Source: Halobacillus naozhouensis (GTDB lineage Bacteria; Bacillota; Bacilli; Bacillales; Halobacillaceae). From it: a stretch of 64,000 nt of DNA. Below, in pieces: positions 8,660 through 17,099 of this stretch (its first letter is position 1; each line of letters opens with the position of its first letter). The translations under genes were made by a program, and so were the position numbers. Location: NCBI RefSeq assembly GCF_029714185.1, contig NZ_CP121671.1, positions 1,612,001 through 1,676,000 on the forward strand, given 5' to 3'. The notes under the pieces are model-generated. The model did not search any database and had not been told where the DNA came from. It was given only the letters and a program-made list of their open reading frames with translations.

Positions 8660-9775
8660 ATGGGGTATGTGGCAGTAAAAGGCGGTACGGCAGCCATAGA
8701 GGCTTCGATTAAGCGATTGAAGTACGAGCGTTTGAAGGGTGAGGAGATCATTGAGGTCAATACGATTCTGTCCACGATGAGAACGATGGTCGATCAGGTG
8801 ATGTCTGAGAGCAGCTTGTACTCCCCGTTCTTGGCAGCTCTTGCTATTAAGCAAGCGGAAGGAAGTATGGAAGAAGCAGTGTTCTTAATGCGTGCCCATC
8901 GTTCAACTCTACCTCGGCTCTATTATAGTCAGACCGTCGAATCTGAATCGATGCTGGTTGAACGACGAATTTCGGCGAGTTTTAAAGATATTCCAGGAGG
9001 ACAATTACTTGGTGCTACATATGACTACACACATAGATTACTAGATTTTCATCTAACAGAGGAAAATGCAGAGAAGAACGAACAGTGGTTACAGGATTAT
9101 AAAAATGAATTACGAACCATTGAGACACCTGATGATGTGCAGTACTTTCCTAAGGTGGTTGATTACCTGCGTGAAGAGGGTCTGTTTGAAACCTACGAAC
9201 CAGATAACACCCTTCCCAAGGATATTACGAAGGAAAGTATTCAGTTCCCCGCCTCTCGAAGTGAACGGTTGCAAGTGTTAACGCGCGGTCAGACAGGTGC
9301 TGTGACCTCGTTAGGCTATGCTTCCCTGAGAGGATATGGCCAGGTTCACCCAACAGTCGGTGAAGTGCGGGTAGGTGCTTTACCGATTTACGTAGAACAC
9401 CCCAATGAATTAGAAACAGATGAGGAAGACCAGTTTTACATTGGAGACGTCAAAGCGACCGAGGTTGAATCATTTGTTCCTGTATCGGTGAAAAACGACA
9501 AAAATGAAGAGGAACTGGAGTTTGAAATCGGTTATGGGATTTGTTACGGGCAGAACGAAACGAAGGCGATTGCGATGAGCATCTTAGACCAATGTCTGGA
9601 ACACCCGGAATCGGATTTCCCCACCCATGATGAAGAATTTGTTTTGTTACACATTGATTCTGTTGAATCGACAGGCTTTATTTCACATTTGAAATTGCCT
9701 CATTATGTGACGTTTCAATCGAAGCTCGATAGTATCCGTCAAGTCAAGAAAGGGGTGCAGAAGAATGAAAATTAA
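8660..9775 (+). CDS. phnI: C-P lyase core subunit PhnI
   Basis: PhnI acts with PhnG, PhnH and PhnL to attach phosphonate to the ribose of ATP with displacement of adenine. The 371-residue protein begins GYVAVKGGTAAIEASIKRL, a hallmark N-terminus. It also carries QIKLPHYVTF-like C-terminal residues (SHLKLPHYVTFQSKL) and GQVHPTVGEVRVG. The start ATG follows the phnH TAG directly, with GGAGGTGG inside the end of phnH. The 3' end overlaps phnJ by 11 bases. Confidence 0.95.
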   Translation: MGYVAVKGGTAAIEASIKRLKYERLKGEEIIEVNTILSTMRTMVDQVMSESSLYSPFLAALAIKQAEGSMEEAVFLMRAHRSTLPRLYYSQTVESESMLVERRISASFKDIPGGQLLGATYDYTHRLLDFHLTEENAEKNEQWLQDYKNELRTIETPDDVQYFPKVVDYLREEGLFETYEPDNTLPKDITKESIQFPASRSERLQVLTRGQTGAVTSLGYASLRGYGQVHPTVGEVRVGALPIYVEHPNELETDEEDQFYIGDVKATEVESFVPVSVKNDKNEEELEFEIGYGICYGQNETKAIAMSILDQCLEHPESDFPTHDEEFVLLHIDSVESTGFISHLKLPHYVTFQSKLDSIRQVKKGVQKNEN

Positions 9776-10631
9776 CACACACTTTGCTTTTTTGGACGAA
9801 GGATCTAAAAAGGAAATTCGCCGCGCGATGTTAAAGGCTGTCGCAATTCCAGGCTACCAAGTCCCTTTTGCTTCGAGAGAAATGCCGATTGCCCGAGGCT
9901 GGGGAACTGGCGGCTTGCAGATTACCTTGTCGGTCATTGGAACAGAGGATGTGCTGAAGGTCATCGACCAGGGAGCGGATGAGTCGGTGAATGCGGTCAG
10001 TATTAAGAAATTAGTCCATGAAACGACGGGTGTTGAAGTAGCGGAGCGAACTCAGGAGGCCTCTCTGATTCAGTCACGTCACCGGATTCCTGAAGTCCCG
10101 TTGACGGATGAGCAAATTCTTGTTTTACAAGTACCAACACCGGAACCGCTTCGCGATGTAGAAGCGAGTGAGTATATTACGAAGCGTCTTCACTCGGAGG
10201 ATGAGTACAGTGGTGCGTGGCTCATGTTGTTCGAACAAATTATGAAATACGGAAAAACAACGACAAATGCAGATCATCCGGTCTATGTGAATGGCCGTTA
10301 TGTGATGGCACCGAGCCCGATTCCACGATTTGATAATCCGAAGATGCATCAATCGGAAGCCTTAATTCTTCTCGGAGCAGGGCGGGAGAAAAAAATCTAT
10401 GCGGTTCCCCCATATACGGACGTCGAGTCGCTTGCCTTTGAAGATTATCCCTTTACGGTGGAATCTTTTGACGGACAGCATTGCCACCTGTGTGGCGCGA
10501 AGGATGTGTTTATGGATGAATTAATCGATCCAGCTACAGGAGAAGCCACCTATCAATGCAATGATATAAGTTTTTGTGTGGATCGTCTAAACGACAAGGA
10601 AAATGTGGAGGTGGAAACGAGCTATGCATGA
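9765..10631 (+). CDS. phnJ: C-P lyase radical SAM enzyme PhnJ
   Basis: The catalytic subunit that breaks the C-P bond by radical chemistry, giving a hydrocarbon and 5-phosphoribosyl 1,2-cyclic phosphate. At 288 residues it has the PhnJ-specific cysteine set C240, C243, C265 and C271, in the same spacing as E. coli Cys241/244/266 (4Fe-4S cluster) and Cys272 (thiyl radical). Other landmarks are the N-terminal FAFLDEGSKKEIRRAMLKA and MPIARGWGTGGLQ. Every essential residue I can check is present, so the complex should be active. It overlaps phnI by 11 bases and phnK by 8. Confidence 0.96.
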   Translation: MKINTHFAFLDEGSKKEIRRAMLKAVAIPGYQVPFASREMPIARGWGTGGLQITLSVIGTEDVLKVIDQGADESVNAVSIKKLVHETTGVEVAERTQEASLIQSRHRIPEVPLTDEQILVLQVPTPEPLRDVEASEYITKRLHSEDEYSGAWLMLFEQIMKYGKTTTNADHPVYVNGRYVMAPSPIPRFDNPKMHQSEALILLGAGREKKIYAVPPYTDVESLAFEDYPFTVESFDGQHCHLCGAKDVFMDELIDPATGEATYQCNDISFCVDRLNDKENVEVETSYA

Positions 10632-11463
10632 GGAACCGCTCTTACAAGTGCAGCATTTAAACAAACAATTCGGTCCCGGTTGTTCCCATTGTCATCAAAT
10701 AGAATCAAGAAATTTAAAGAAAAATTACTGTCCACATTGCGGCACTGTCTATGCCTGTCAGAATGTATCATTTGATTTATTTTCCGGGGAAATTCTCGGG
10801 ATTGTCGGAGAAAGCGGCAGCGGGAAATCGACGATGATGCAATGCTTGTATTTTGATGCCGATGTGACTTCAGGAGCGGCTTATATCAACGATCCTGAGC
10901 ATAAGGGGGAGAACGTTTTTAACTTATCTTCCCAGAAAAAACGGTACATTCGCAATCATAAATATGGCATGGTCTACCAAAATCCTGTACACGGCTTGAA
11001 AATGAATTTCTCATCCGTTGGTAATATCGCAGAAAAATTGATTGCCGCCGGAAATCGCAATGTAACGGACATGGAGACAACAAGCAAAACCTTACTGGAA
11101 GGGGTACACATCCCTGTTTTTCGAATGAAACAAGAACCTCGGAATTTTTCCGGTGGGATGCAGCAGCGGGTTCAAATTGCCAAGGCCTTATCCAATAATC
11201 CACCGATTCTGTTTCTTGATGAAGTCACAACAGGGCTTGATTTATCGGTCCAAGCCAATGTACTTGACCTAATTAAAAACATTCAAAGAGAGTTAGGCAT
11301 TAGTATGATCGTCGTCTCTCATGATCTTGCTGTCATCCGAATGCTTGCCGATCGGACGGTTGTGATGCTGAATGGTTCGGTGATTGAGGAAGGATTGACG
11401 GATCAAATACTTGAAGATCCGCAGCATGCCTATACACAGGAATTAGTTTATTCACTATTATAG
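10624..11463 (+). CDS. phnK: C-P lyase ABC-type ATPase PhnK with a four-cysteine insertion
   Basis: PhnK is an ABC-family ATPase that docks on the PhnJ face of the C-P lyase core. Walker A is GESGSGKS (62-69), the signature is FSGGMQQRVQIAKAL and Walker B ILFLDEVTTGLD. Between strand 1 and the Walker A region lies an extra segment with C20-x2-C23 and C36-x2-C39, shaped like a zinc ribbon; E. coli PhnK goes directly from this strand to the D-loop region without it. I take the ATG at 10624 (GGAGGTGG at 8 bases); an upstream in-frame ATG would lie deep within phnJ. It overlaps phnJ by 8 bases. A perfect inverted repeat follows at 11468-11498. Confidence 0.92.
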   Translation: MHEEPLLQVQHLNKQFGPGCSHCHQIESRNLKKNYCPHCGTVYACQNVSFDLFSGEILGIVGESGSGKSTMMQCLYFDADVTSGAAYINDPEHKGENVFNLSSQKKRYIRNHKYGMVYQNPVHGLKMNFSSVGNIAEKLIAAGNRNVTDMETTSKTLLEGVHIPVFRMKQEPRNFSGGMQQRVQIAKALSNNPPILFLDEVTTGLDLSVQANVLDLIKNIQRELGISMIVVSHDLAVIRMLADRTVVMLNGSVIEEGLTDQILEDPQHAYTQELVYSLL

Positions 11464-11467
11464 AGAA

Positions 11468-11498
11468 GTTCAAAAAGGTATTCGTCAACTTTTTGAAC
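11468..11498 (+). repeat. Intercistronic hairpin between phnK and phnM
   Basis: GTTCAAAAAG and CTTTTTGAAC form a perfect 10-bp stem around an 11-base loop. No T tract follows on the + strand, so it is more likely an mRNA processing or stability element than a terminator. Confidence 0.55.
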
Positions 11499-11523
11499 AC
11501 ACACTTATAGGGGGAACGTCACG

Positions 11524-12705
11524 ATGTACGTTATTCATAATGGGCAAGTTGTCACAGAAGAAGCCATTCTCGATGGCCATGCAGTCGTTGTCGAGGGGGA
11601 AATTATCCAAGCGATTGTGCCTGAGGAGGAAGTGGCCAGCTATTCAAATGCACAGCTGATTGATGCTAGAGGAGGGTACATTTCTCCTGGATTCATCGAT
11701 ATCCACTCTGATTATATCGAGACGATCGCCTCCCCGAGGCCGACAAGTATGATGAATTTTAACATTAGTTTGCGGGAAGCGGAAAAACATTTAATCAGCC
11801 ATGGCATTACGACCATGTTTCATTCGCTTTCTTTTTATCGTGAAGATGCGTTTTCACATAAGCCGATCCGTTATCCGGAGAATGTGCAGCGGATGGTTGA
11901 TGCGATTGATGAAACTCATCATGAGCTGCATATGATCCGGCATCGTCTGCACGCACGGTTTGAAATTGACAACATAGACGAGGTGGATCGTCTTGTTCAA
12001 AATATCGAAGAAGACAAAGTCCATTTATTATCGTTTATGGATCACACGCCAGGACAGGGACAGTATCGTAACTTGGAAGTCTACCGGGAAACCTTACAGG
12101 GATACCGTGATCTGACTGACGATGATGTGCAAACCATCATTGTTGAGCGTCAAAATACCGAAGTGATGACGATGGAAAAAATTAAAGAGGTAGCTGACTT
12201 TGCCATCGAAAAAGGCATAGCGGTCGCTTCACATGACGATGATGATTTGCACAAATTGGAGCTTGTTAAGGAGTTTGGGACAACGATCAGCGAATTTCCC
12301 ATTACATTAGATGTGGCAAAAAGAGCCTCAGAAATGGGGCTGCAAACTATTGTGGGCGCGCCGAATGTGCTTCTCGGCGGTTCCCATTCCGGTAATTTAT
12401 CAGCTGCTGAAGCGGTTGAACATCATTGTGCTGACATTCTTTGCAGTGACTATTATCCAGCAGCCTTACTACATGCGATCTTTGATCTAGGCGAGAAGCA
12501 TGGAAATGATTTGCACAGCATGTTTATGATGGTCACCTTAAATCCAGCCAAAGCAGTCCGGATGAATGAGGAAATCGGATCGATTAAAGCTGGTAAAAAG
12601 GCTGATCTCATTGTGATAGAAAAAATGGAAGATGGCTTTCCAATGCTGACAAACACGATGGTCAATGGCGCTTTGATAACGACGACAAATTACCGCGTGA
12701 AATAA
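11524..12705 (+). CDS. phnM: Alpha-D-ribose 1-methylphosphonate 5-triphosphate diphosphatase PhnM
   Basis: An amidohydrolase-superfamily enzyme that removes pyrophosphate from the triphosphoribosyl phosphonate intermediate to give the PhnJ substrate. The 393-residue product has the metal-site segment SPGFIDIHSDYIE (HxD in place of HxH, as in PhnM), LLSFMDHTPGQGQ, VASHDDDD, and the C-terminal GAPNVLLGGSHSGN and DILCSDYYP. The ATG follows AGGGGGAACG. Gene order here is K-M-L rather than the E. coli K-L-M. Confidence 0.95.
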   Translation: MYVIHNGQVVTEEAILDGHAVVVEGEIIQAIVPEEEVASYSNAQLIDARGGYISPGFIDIHSDYIETIASPRPTSMMNFNISLREAEKHLISHGITTMFHSLSFYREDAFSHKPIRYPENVQRMVDAIDETHHELHMIRHRLHARFEIDNIDEVDRLVQNIEEDKVHLLSFMDHTPGQGQYRNLEVYRETLQGYRDLTDDDVQTIIVERQNTEVMTMEKIKEVADFAIEKGIAVASHDDDDLHKLELVKEFGTTISEFPITLDVAKRASEMGLQTIVGAPNVLLGGSHSGNLSAAEAVEHHCADILCSDYYPAALLHAIFDLGEKHGNDLHSMFMMVTLNPAKAVRMNEEIGSIKAGKKADLIVIEKMEDGFPMLTNTMVNGALITTTNYRVK

Positions 12706-12719
12706 GGGGGAAACAGGAT

Positions 12720-13442
12720 ATGTCCATGCTCGAACTCAACGACTTTGGCAAGCGATTTACCGTTCATCATTTAGGAGAAACGATGCAGGCTGTCGAGAAC
12801 ATTGATTTTTCACTGGAAACAGGAGAGTTCATCGGGATCGTCGGAAAGAGCGGCAGTGGGAAGTCGACCATCTTAAAGAGTATTTATCGTACGTATTTAC
12901 CGGATACAGGGTGTCTTCTCTATGATTCACGACGCTTTGGCCTTATCGATTTAGCTCAAGCAAGTGAAAGGGAGATCCTTTATTTACGGAAATACGAAAT
13001 CGGTTATGTGTCCCAGTTTTTAAATGTGATGCCGAGAACGACATCAAGAAAGCTCGTGGAAAAAGCACTGCTTGAAATGGGGGAGACGGAAGAAGTCGCA
13101 CGCAGAGAAGCAGAGCAAGCTTTAACACACTTTGAACTTGATCCTAAACTGTGGGATACCTATCCGACGACCTTTTCCGGCGGGGAAAAATTACGGTTAA
13201 ATATTGCGATGGCCACTGTGAAAAAGCCAAGATTATTATTGCTTGATGAACCGACCGCGAGTTTGGATCAGCAATCGAAAGAAAAAGTACGTGAGATTAT
13301 AAAGAAGTTAAAGACAAACGGCACCACGCTGGTTGGCATTTTTCATGACATTGAATTTATGGACGGGCTTTGTGACAAGGTGTTTGATATGAATCGGAGA
13401 GAGTTCGTGGCAGAAAAGCAAGGTGTTGTTCATGAAAGCTGA
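12720..13442 (+). CDS. phnL: C-P lyase ABC-type ATPase PhnL
   Basis: The second ABC-type ATPase of the C-P lyase system, needed for formation of the nucleotide-phosphonate adduct. The 240-residue protein has Walker A GKSGSGKST, signature FSGGEKLRLNIAMA and Walker B LLLLDEPTASLD. The N-terminus (FGKRFTVHHLGE) and the segment VSQFLNVMPRTTS are typical of PhnL. The ATG follows AAGGGGGAAA, 14 bases after phnM, and the 3' end overlaps the PHP gene by 11 bases. Confidence 0.93.
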   Translation: MSMLELNDFGKRFTVHHLGETMQAVENIDFSLETGEFIGIVGKSGSGKSTILKSIYRTYLPDTGCLLYDSRRFGLIDLAQASEREILYLRKYEIGYVSQFLNVMPRTTSRKLVEKALLEMGETEEVARREAEQALTHFELDPKLWDTYPTTFSGGEKLRLNIAMATVKKPRLLLLDEPTASLDQQSKEKVREIIKKLKTNGTTLVGIFHDIEFMDGLCDKVFDMNRREFVAEKQGVVHES

Positions 13443-14250
13443 TTTACACGTTCACAGCCACTATTCCGATGGTTCAGATTCCGTCGAAGAAGTGGTAAGG
13501 CAGGCGAGAGACAATGGGGTCACGCATATCAGCTTTGTGGATCATGATACGGTAGACGGATTGCCCGAAATTATTATGCTGGGAGAGAAATATGGAATCG
13601 AAGTTATTCCTGGCATAGAGATTTCCGCTTATGATTTTAAAAGGAAGCGCAAAGTCCATGTACTCGGCTACCACTATCGCCCTGAAGCGATCCATATCAA
13701 GTCGGTATGTCAGCTGATCCTGGAAAGGAGACAGAAACATTCCCTATGGCAAATTCTCCAGCTAAACAATGCTGGCTACGAACTCGACATCGAAGCGATT
13801 ATGGAAACGGCCTGGCCGAGCAAAACGATTTATAAGCAGCACGTCATGAGCCATTTGACGGAAAGTGCCTACAGTTCCCCGGATTACAGAACGTTGTATC
13901 ATCTTTTATTTAAATATGGTGGTGTAGCTTCTGGTGATATTGAGTACTTGGATGCTTTTGCAGCAGTTGAAGCGATTGTGGCAGATGGGGGAGTGGCTGT
14001 CGTTGCTCACCCTGGTCAGCTTGATTCTTATGACATTATTCCTGAGCTTGTCGAAGTAGGGTTGGGAGGAGTGGAAAGGAATCATCCCGATCATACGGAA
14101 AAAGATCATCAAAAGGTGGAAGCTTTAGCCAAACTGTATAGTCTTGCGATGACGGGGGGCACAGATTATCACGGTTCATTTGGAACGGCTATTGAAGTGG
14201 GGAGTCTGACAAGTCCTTCCCTCTGGCCGCACATCAAAGAGGTCCGTTAA
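13432..14250 (+). CDS. PHP-domain phosphoesterase, probable cyclic phosphodiesterase of the C-P lyase pathway
   Basis: A polymerase-and-histidinol-phosphatase (PHP) domain protein of 272 residues. Metal ligands are visible in DLHVHSHYSDGS (H6, H8, D13), FVDHDTVDG, IPGIEISA, VVAHPGQ and TDYHGS. An Eggerthella lenta PHP enzyme is known to hydrolyse 5-phosphoribosyl 1,2-cyclic phosphate at both ester bonds to ribose 5-phosphate and phosphate. This gene occupies the place of phnP, and neither phnP nor phnN is found in the operon, so the same role is likely. The ATG at 13432 gives the canonical N-terminus; an in-frame TTG nine bases earlier is less plausible. Confidence 0.85.
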   Translation: MKADLHVHSHYSDGSDSVEEVVRQARDNGVTHISFVDHDTVDGLPEIIMLGEKYGIEVIPGIEISAYDFKRKRKVHVLGYHYRPEAIHIKSVCQLILERRQKHSLWQILQLNNAGYELDIEAIMETAWPSKTIYKQHVMSHLTESAYSSPDYRTLYHLLFKYGGVASGDIEYLDAFAAVEAIVADGGVAVVAHPGQLDSYDIIPELVEVGLGGVERNHPDHTEKDHQKVEALAKLYSLAMTGGTDYHGSFGTAIEVGSLTSPSLWPHIKEVR

Positions 14251-14410
14251 TTCTTAATTTGTATGGCTCATGTAAACCGTTTAAAGAAACTGTTAAAGTG
14301 TCGTGAATATAGGCTATTTTGGGATCGTTATATGTTTCAATAGAACTAAGTTACTAGATTTTCTGTGAATCGAGTCGCACAGGTTACAGATTATGAGGGG
14401 AGAGTTTTTA

Positions 14411-15448
14411 ATGAAAAAGAAATTAACTTTGCTGGCATTGCTTGTAGTGATCACTGTACTTACGACAGCATGTTCTATGAAAAGCGCTGGGGGCAATACA
14501 AAGGCCGATGATGTGATCGACATCGTCTGGTATCCTAACGAATCTGGTTCAGATATGAAATCTTCCCGTGATGAAATTGCCAATGTAATCGAAGAAGCGA
14601 CAGGTAAGAAAGTAGAACATCATTTGACCACGGACTATGCGATAGCGATTGAAACGATGGTAAACAATAATGCAGATTTGGCTTTCATGGGAGCTCAAGG
14701 CTACATCGAAGCCCATAAAAGTAATGAGTCCATTAAACCGCTTGTTGTCCCTACTGGTCCATCAGGTACATTAGAGGATGCTGTCTATCATAGCTGGTTG
14801 GCTGTTCATGTCGATGAGCAAGACAAGTTCAAGGTGAAGGGAGAATTTTCGTTAGATACGCTGGAAGGAAAGAAAATGTCCTTCGTTTCCAACAGCTCTA
14901 CATCAGGGTTCAAAGTACCTGCAGCTGGTATTCTTGATCATTTTTCCCAACAAGAAAAATATGCCGATCTAACGGAAATGGAATTGATGAAAGGCGGATC
15001 CTTATTTTCCAAAGTGCTATTTGGAAACTCCCACCAGGGTTCAGCAGTCAATCTATTAAAGGGAAATGCTGATGTTGCTGCTTTCTGTGATACATGTGTT
15101 GAGAATTATGTAGAAATCGTTGAAGGTAAGGAAAATACGGTCGGGTCTGTTTATCAAGTTCAAAACGATGCAGCGGAACCGTTTAACCAAGTAACAGGTA
15201 AGAAGTTCACTCTCATGAGTGTTACACCTGTCTTAAATGCCCCATTTGTAGCGAATGTAGATGTGCTAGGACAAGAGGATTTTGACAAATTGCAAAAAGT
15301 ACTCACTTCAGATGAGGTGGCGAATAATGAGGAGATTTTCGTTCCTGAGGATTCTGGCAAGTCAGGGTTATTCTTCAAGACAGGGAAAGAAAGGTTTGCA
15401 ACGATTAAAGATTCATGGTTTGACCCAATCCGCAAGCTTTCCAAGTAG
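14411..15448 (+). CDS. phnD: Phosphonate ABC transporter substrate-binding lipoprotein PhnD
   Basis: A periplasmic-type binding protein anchored as a lipoprotein: a hydrophobic signal peptide ends in the lipobox LTTAC with the lipidated Cys at 21. The mature part resembles PhnD (VDIVWYPNESG, DLAFMGAQGYIEAH, CDTCVENYVE). The 345-residue length is typical. The ATG at 14411 follows GAGGGGAGAG at 8 bases. The 160-base gap upstream has two TTAAAG boxes (14281 and 14293) that may belong to a Pho-type or secondary promoter. The hairpin at 15470-15500 after the gene may keep its expression above that of the other transporter genes. Confidence 0.93.
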   Translation: MKKKLTLLALLVVITVLTTACSMKSAGGNTKADDVIDIVWYPNESGSDMKSSRDEIANVIEEATGKKVEHHLTTDYAIAIETMVNNNADLAFMGAQGYIEAHKSNESIKPLVVPTGPSGTLEDAVYHSWLAVHVDEQDKFKVKGEFSLDTLEGKKMSFVSNSSTSGFKVPAAGILDHFSQQEKYADLTEMELMKGGSLFSKVLFGNSHQGSAVNLLKGNADVAAFCDTCVENYVEIVEGKENTVGSVYQVQNDAAEPFNQVTGKKFTLMSVTPVLNAPFVANVDVLGQEDFDKLQKVLTSDEVANNEEIFVPEDSGKSGLFFKTGKERFATIKDSWFDPIRKLSK

Positions 15449-15469
15449 TTAACATACTAACAGAGGTTC

Positions 15470-15500
15470 AGAGTATGTGCCTTGTAGTCGTGCATACTCT
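15470..15500 (+). repeat. Hairpin between phnD and phnC
   Basis: AGAGTATG (15470-15477) pairs with CATACTCT (15493-15500). There is no T tract. Such stem-loops after binding-protein genes commonly stabilise the upstream mRNA or attenuate the downstream part. Confidence 0.5.
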
Positions 15501-15536
15501 AACTTCTTAAATACCCTAATAAAGGAGACGATGAAC

Positions 15537-16301
15537 ATGTCATTGTTACAAGTTGAAGGAATGGGGAAATCGTATAATTCACACACAAAAGTCTTGAAAG
15601 ATATTAATTTTGAAGTGGAAGAGGGAGAATTTGTTTCCATTATTGGTCCGTCAGGCGCGGGGAAATCCACTCTTTTGCGCTGTATTAATCGGATGGTTGA
15701 CATTAATGAAGGCCGTGTCCTATTTGATGATTCCGATGTTGGTCTTTTAAGGAAAAAGGAACTTCGGAAATTACGTACGGAGATTGGGATGATCTTTCAG
15801 CATTATAACCTTGTCCCAAGGTTAACGGTTATTGAAAATGTGCTCCATGGGCGTTTCGGTTACAAAACAACGATGCAAGGAGTCCTTGGGCGATTTACAG
15901 AAAGCGAGAAGGAGCGGGCTTTTTTTCTACTCAAAAAGTTAGGGATCGGGGAACATGCCTATAAACGATGCGATCAGTTGAGCGGGGGACAGCAGCAGCG
16001 TGTCGGAATTGCCCGGGCCCTTATTCAGGATCCCAAACTTGTGTTGTGTGATGAGCCTATTGCTTCCCTCGATCCGAATGCATCAAAAGTGATTATGAAC
16101 CATTTAAAATCGGTGGCATCTGAACTGAAGATCACCTGTCTGGTCAACTTGCACCAGGTTGACGTTGCTCAAGAGTATTCAGATCGAATTATTGGCCTAA
16201 ACAAAGGCGAGATCGTATTTGATGGGCCAACCCACAGGCTTACGAATGAACGGATCGACAACATTTATGGAACAGCGACAAGAGAGTTAATCACGGTATA
16301 A
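15537..16301 (+). CDS. phnC: Phosphonate ABC transporter ATP-binding protein PhnC
   Basis: The ATPase of the phosphonate importer. Walker A GPSGAGKST, Q-loop FQHYNLVPRLTVIENVLHG, signature LSGGQQQRVGIARAL, Walker B LVLCDEPIASLD and the switch histidine in VNLHQVD are all present. The start at 15537 is 9 bases from GGAG; the ATG at 15531 is only 3 bases away. The protein is 254 residues. It is followed after 12 bases by the first permease gene. Confidence 0.94.
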   Translation: MSLLQVEGMGKSYNSHTKVLKDINFEVEEGEFVSIIGPSGAGKSTLLRCINRMVDINEGRVLFDDSDVGLLRKKELRKLRTEIGMIFQHYNLVPRLTVIENVLHGRFGYKTTMQGVLGRFTESEKERAFFLLKKLGIGEHAYKRCDQLSGGQQQRVGIARALIQDPKLVLCDEPIASLDPNASKVIMNHLKSVASELKITCLVNLHQVDVAQEYSDRIIGLNKGEIVFDGPTHRLTNERIDNIYGTATRELITV

Positions 16302-16313
16302 GGAGCAGGTTAC

Positions 16314-17099
16314 GTGAATGAACAAATCATGCGTAAACGTAGCTGGAGTGCAACCATTTTTCTAATCATCATTATTGTCATCACTTATTTATCCGCCTAT
16401 ATAACGAATTTTAATTTCTTCCAGGGGATGGCGACGGTTCCTGCTGCAATAGGCTGGATCGTTTCGAACCTGTTTATTACACAGGAATCGCTGGAACAAT
16501 TACCGGCGATCTTAACGCAATTAACCGAAACGATCTTTATGTCGATCGCGGCTACAACCACAGCGGCCGTTGTTTCGATCTTTCTAGGATTAATGGGCTC
16601 GAAAACAACGAAAGTGAATGGATTCTTAAGTGGGTTAGCTCGTTTGATTGCCTCCGCTTCACGAAATATTCCTGTAGTAGCCTGGGCCTTAATTCTGCTT
16701 CTTTCTTTTGGTCAAAATTCCGTAACAGGGTATTTGGCCTTATTCGTGGGGACGGTGGGATTTTTAACGAGGGCTTTTATTGAATCGATCGATGAAGCAA
16801 GTCAAAGTTCTGTGGAAGCCTTAACGGCAACCGGCGCCACCTATTTTCAAATTGTCAGTAAAGCCGTGGTCCCGCAAAGTCTGCCGCAAATGATCAGCTG
16901 GATTTTATTCATGATTGAGACGAACATCAGAAGCGCGACATTAGTCGGAATCTTGACGGGTACAGGGATCGGCTACATCTTTGACTTGTATTATAAGACG
17001 ATGGACTACAATACCGTAGCCCTGATTACATGTAGCATCGTCATCGCCGTGATTATCATTGAGCTGATGTCAAACTCGATACGGAAGGTGATTCTTTAA
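16314..17099 (+). CDS. phnE: Phosphonate ABC transporter permease PhnE (first copy)
   Basis: An integral membrane permease of the PhnE type (261 residues, about six hydrophobic segments). The EAA loop reads VEALTATGATYFQIVSKAVVPQSLP. The start is a GTG at 16314 placed 8-9 bases after AAGGAG; no better in-frame start lies close to the ribosome site. The stop overlaps the next start by one base (TAATG), so the two permeases are translated as a pair. Confidence 0.92.
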   Translation: MNEQIMRKRSWSATIFLIIIIVITYLSAYITNFNFFQGMATVPAAIGWIVSNLFITQESLEQLPAILTQLTETIFMSIAATTTAAVVSIFLGLMGSKTTKVNGFLSGLARLIASASRNIPVVAWALILLLSFGQNSVTGYLALFVGTVGFLTRAFIESIDEASQSSVEALTATGATYFQIVSKAVVPQSLPQMISWILFMIETNIRSATLVGILTGTGIGYIFDLYYKTMDYNTVALITCSIVIAVIIIELMSNSIRKVIL

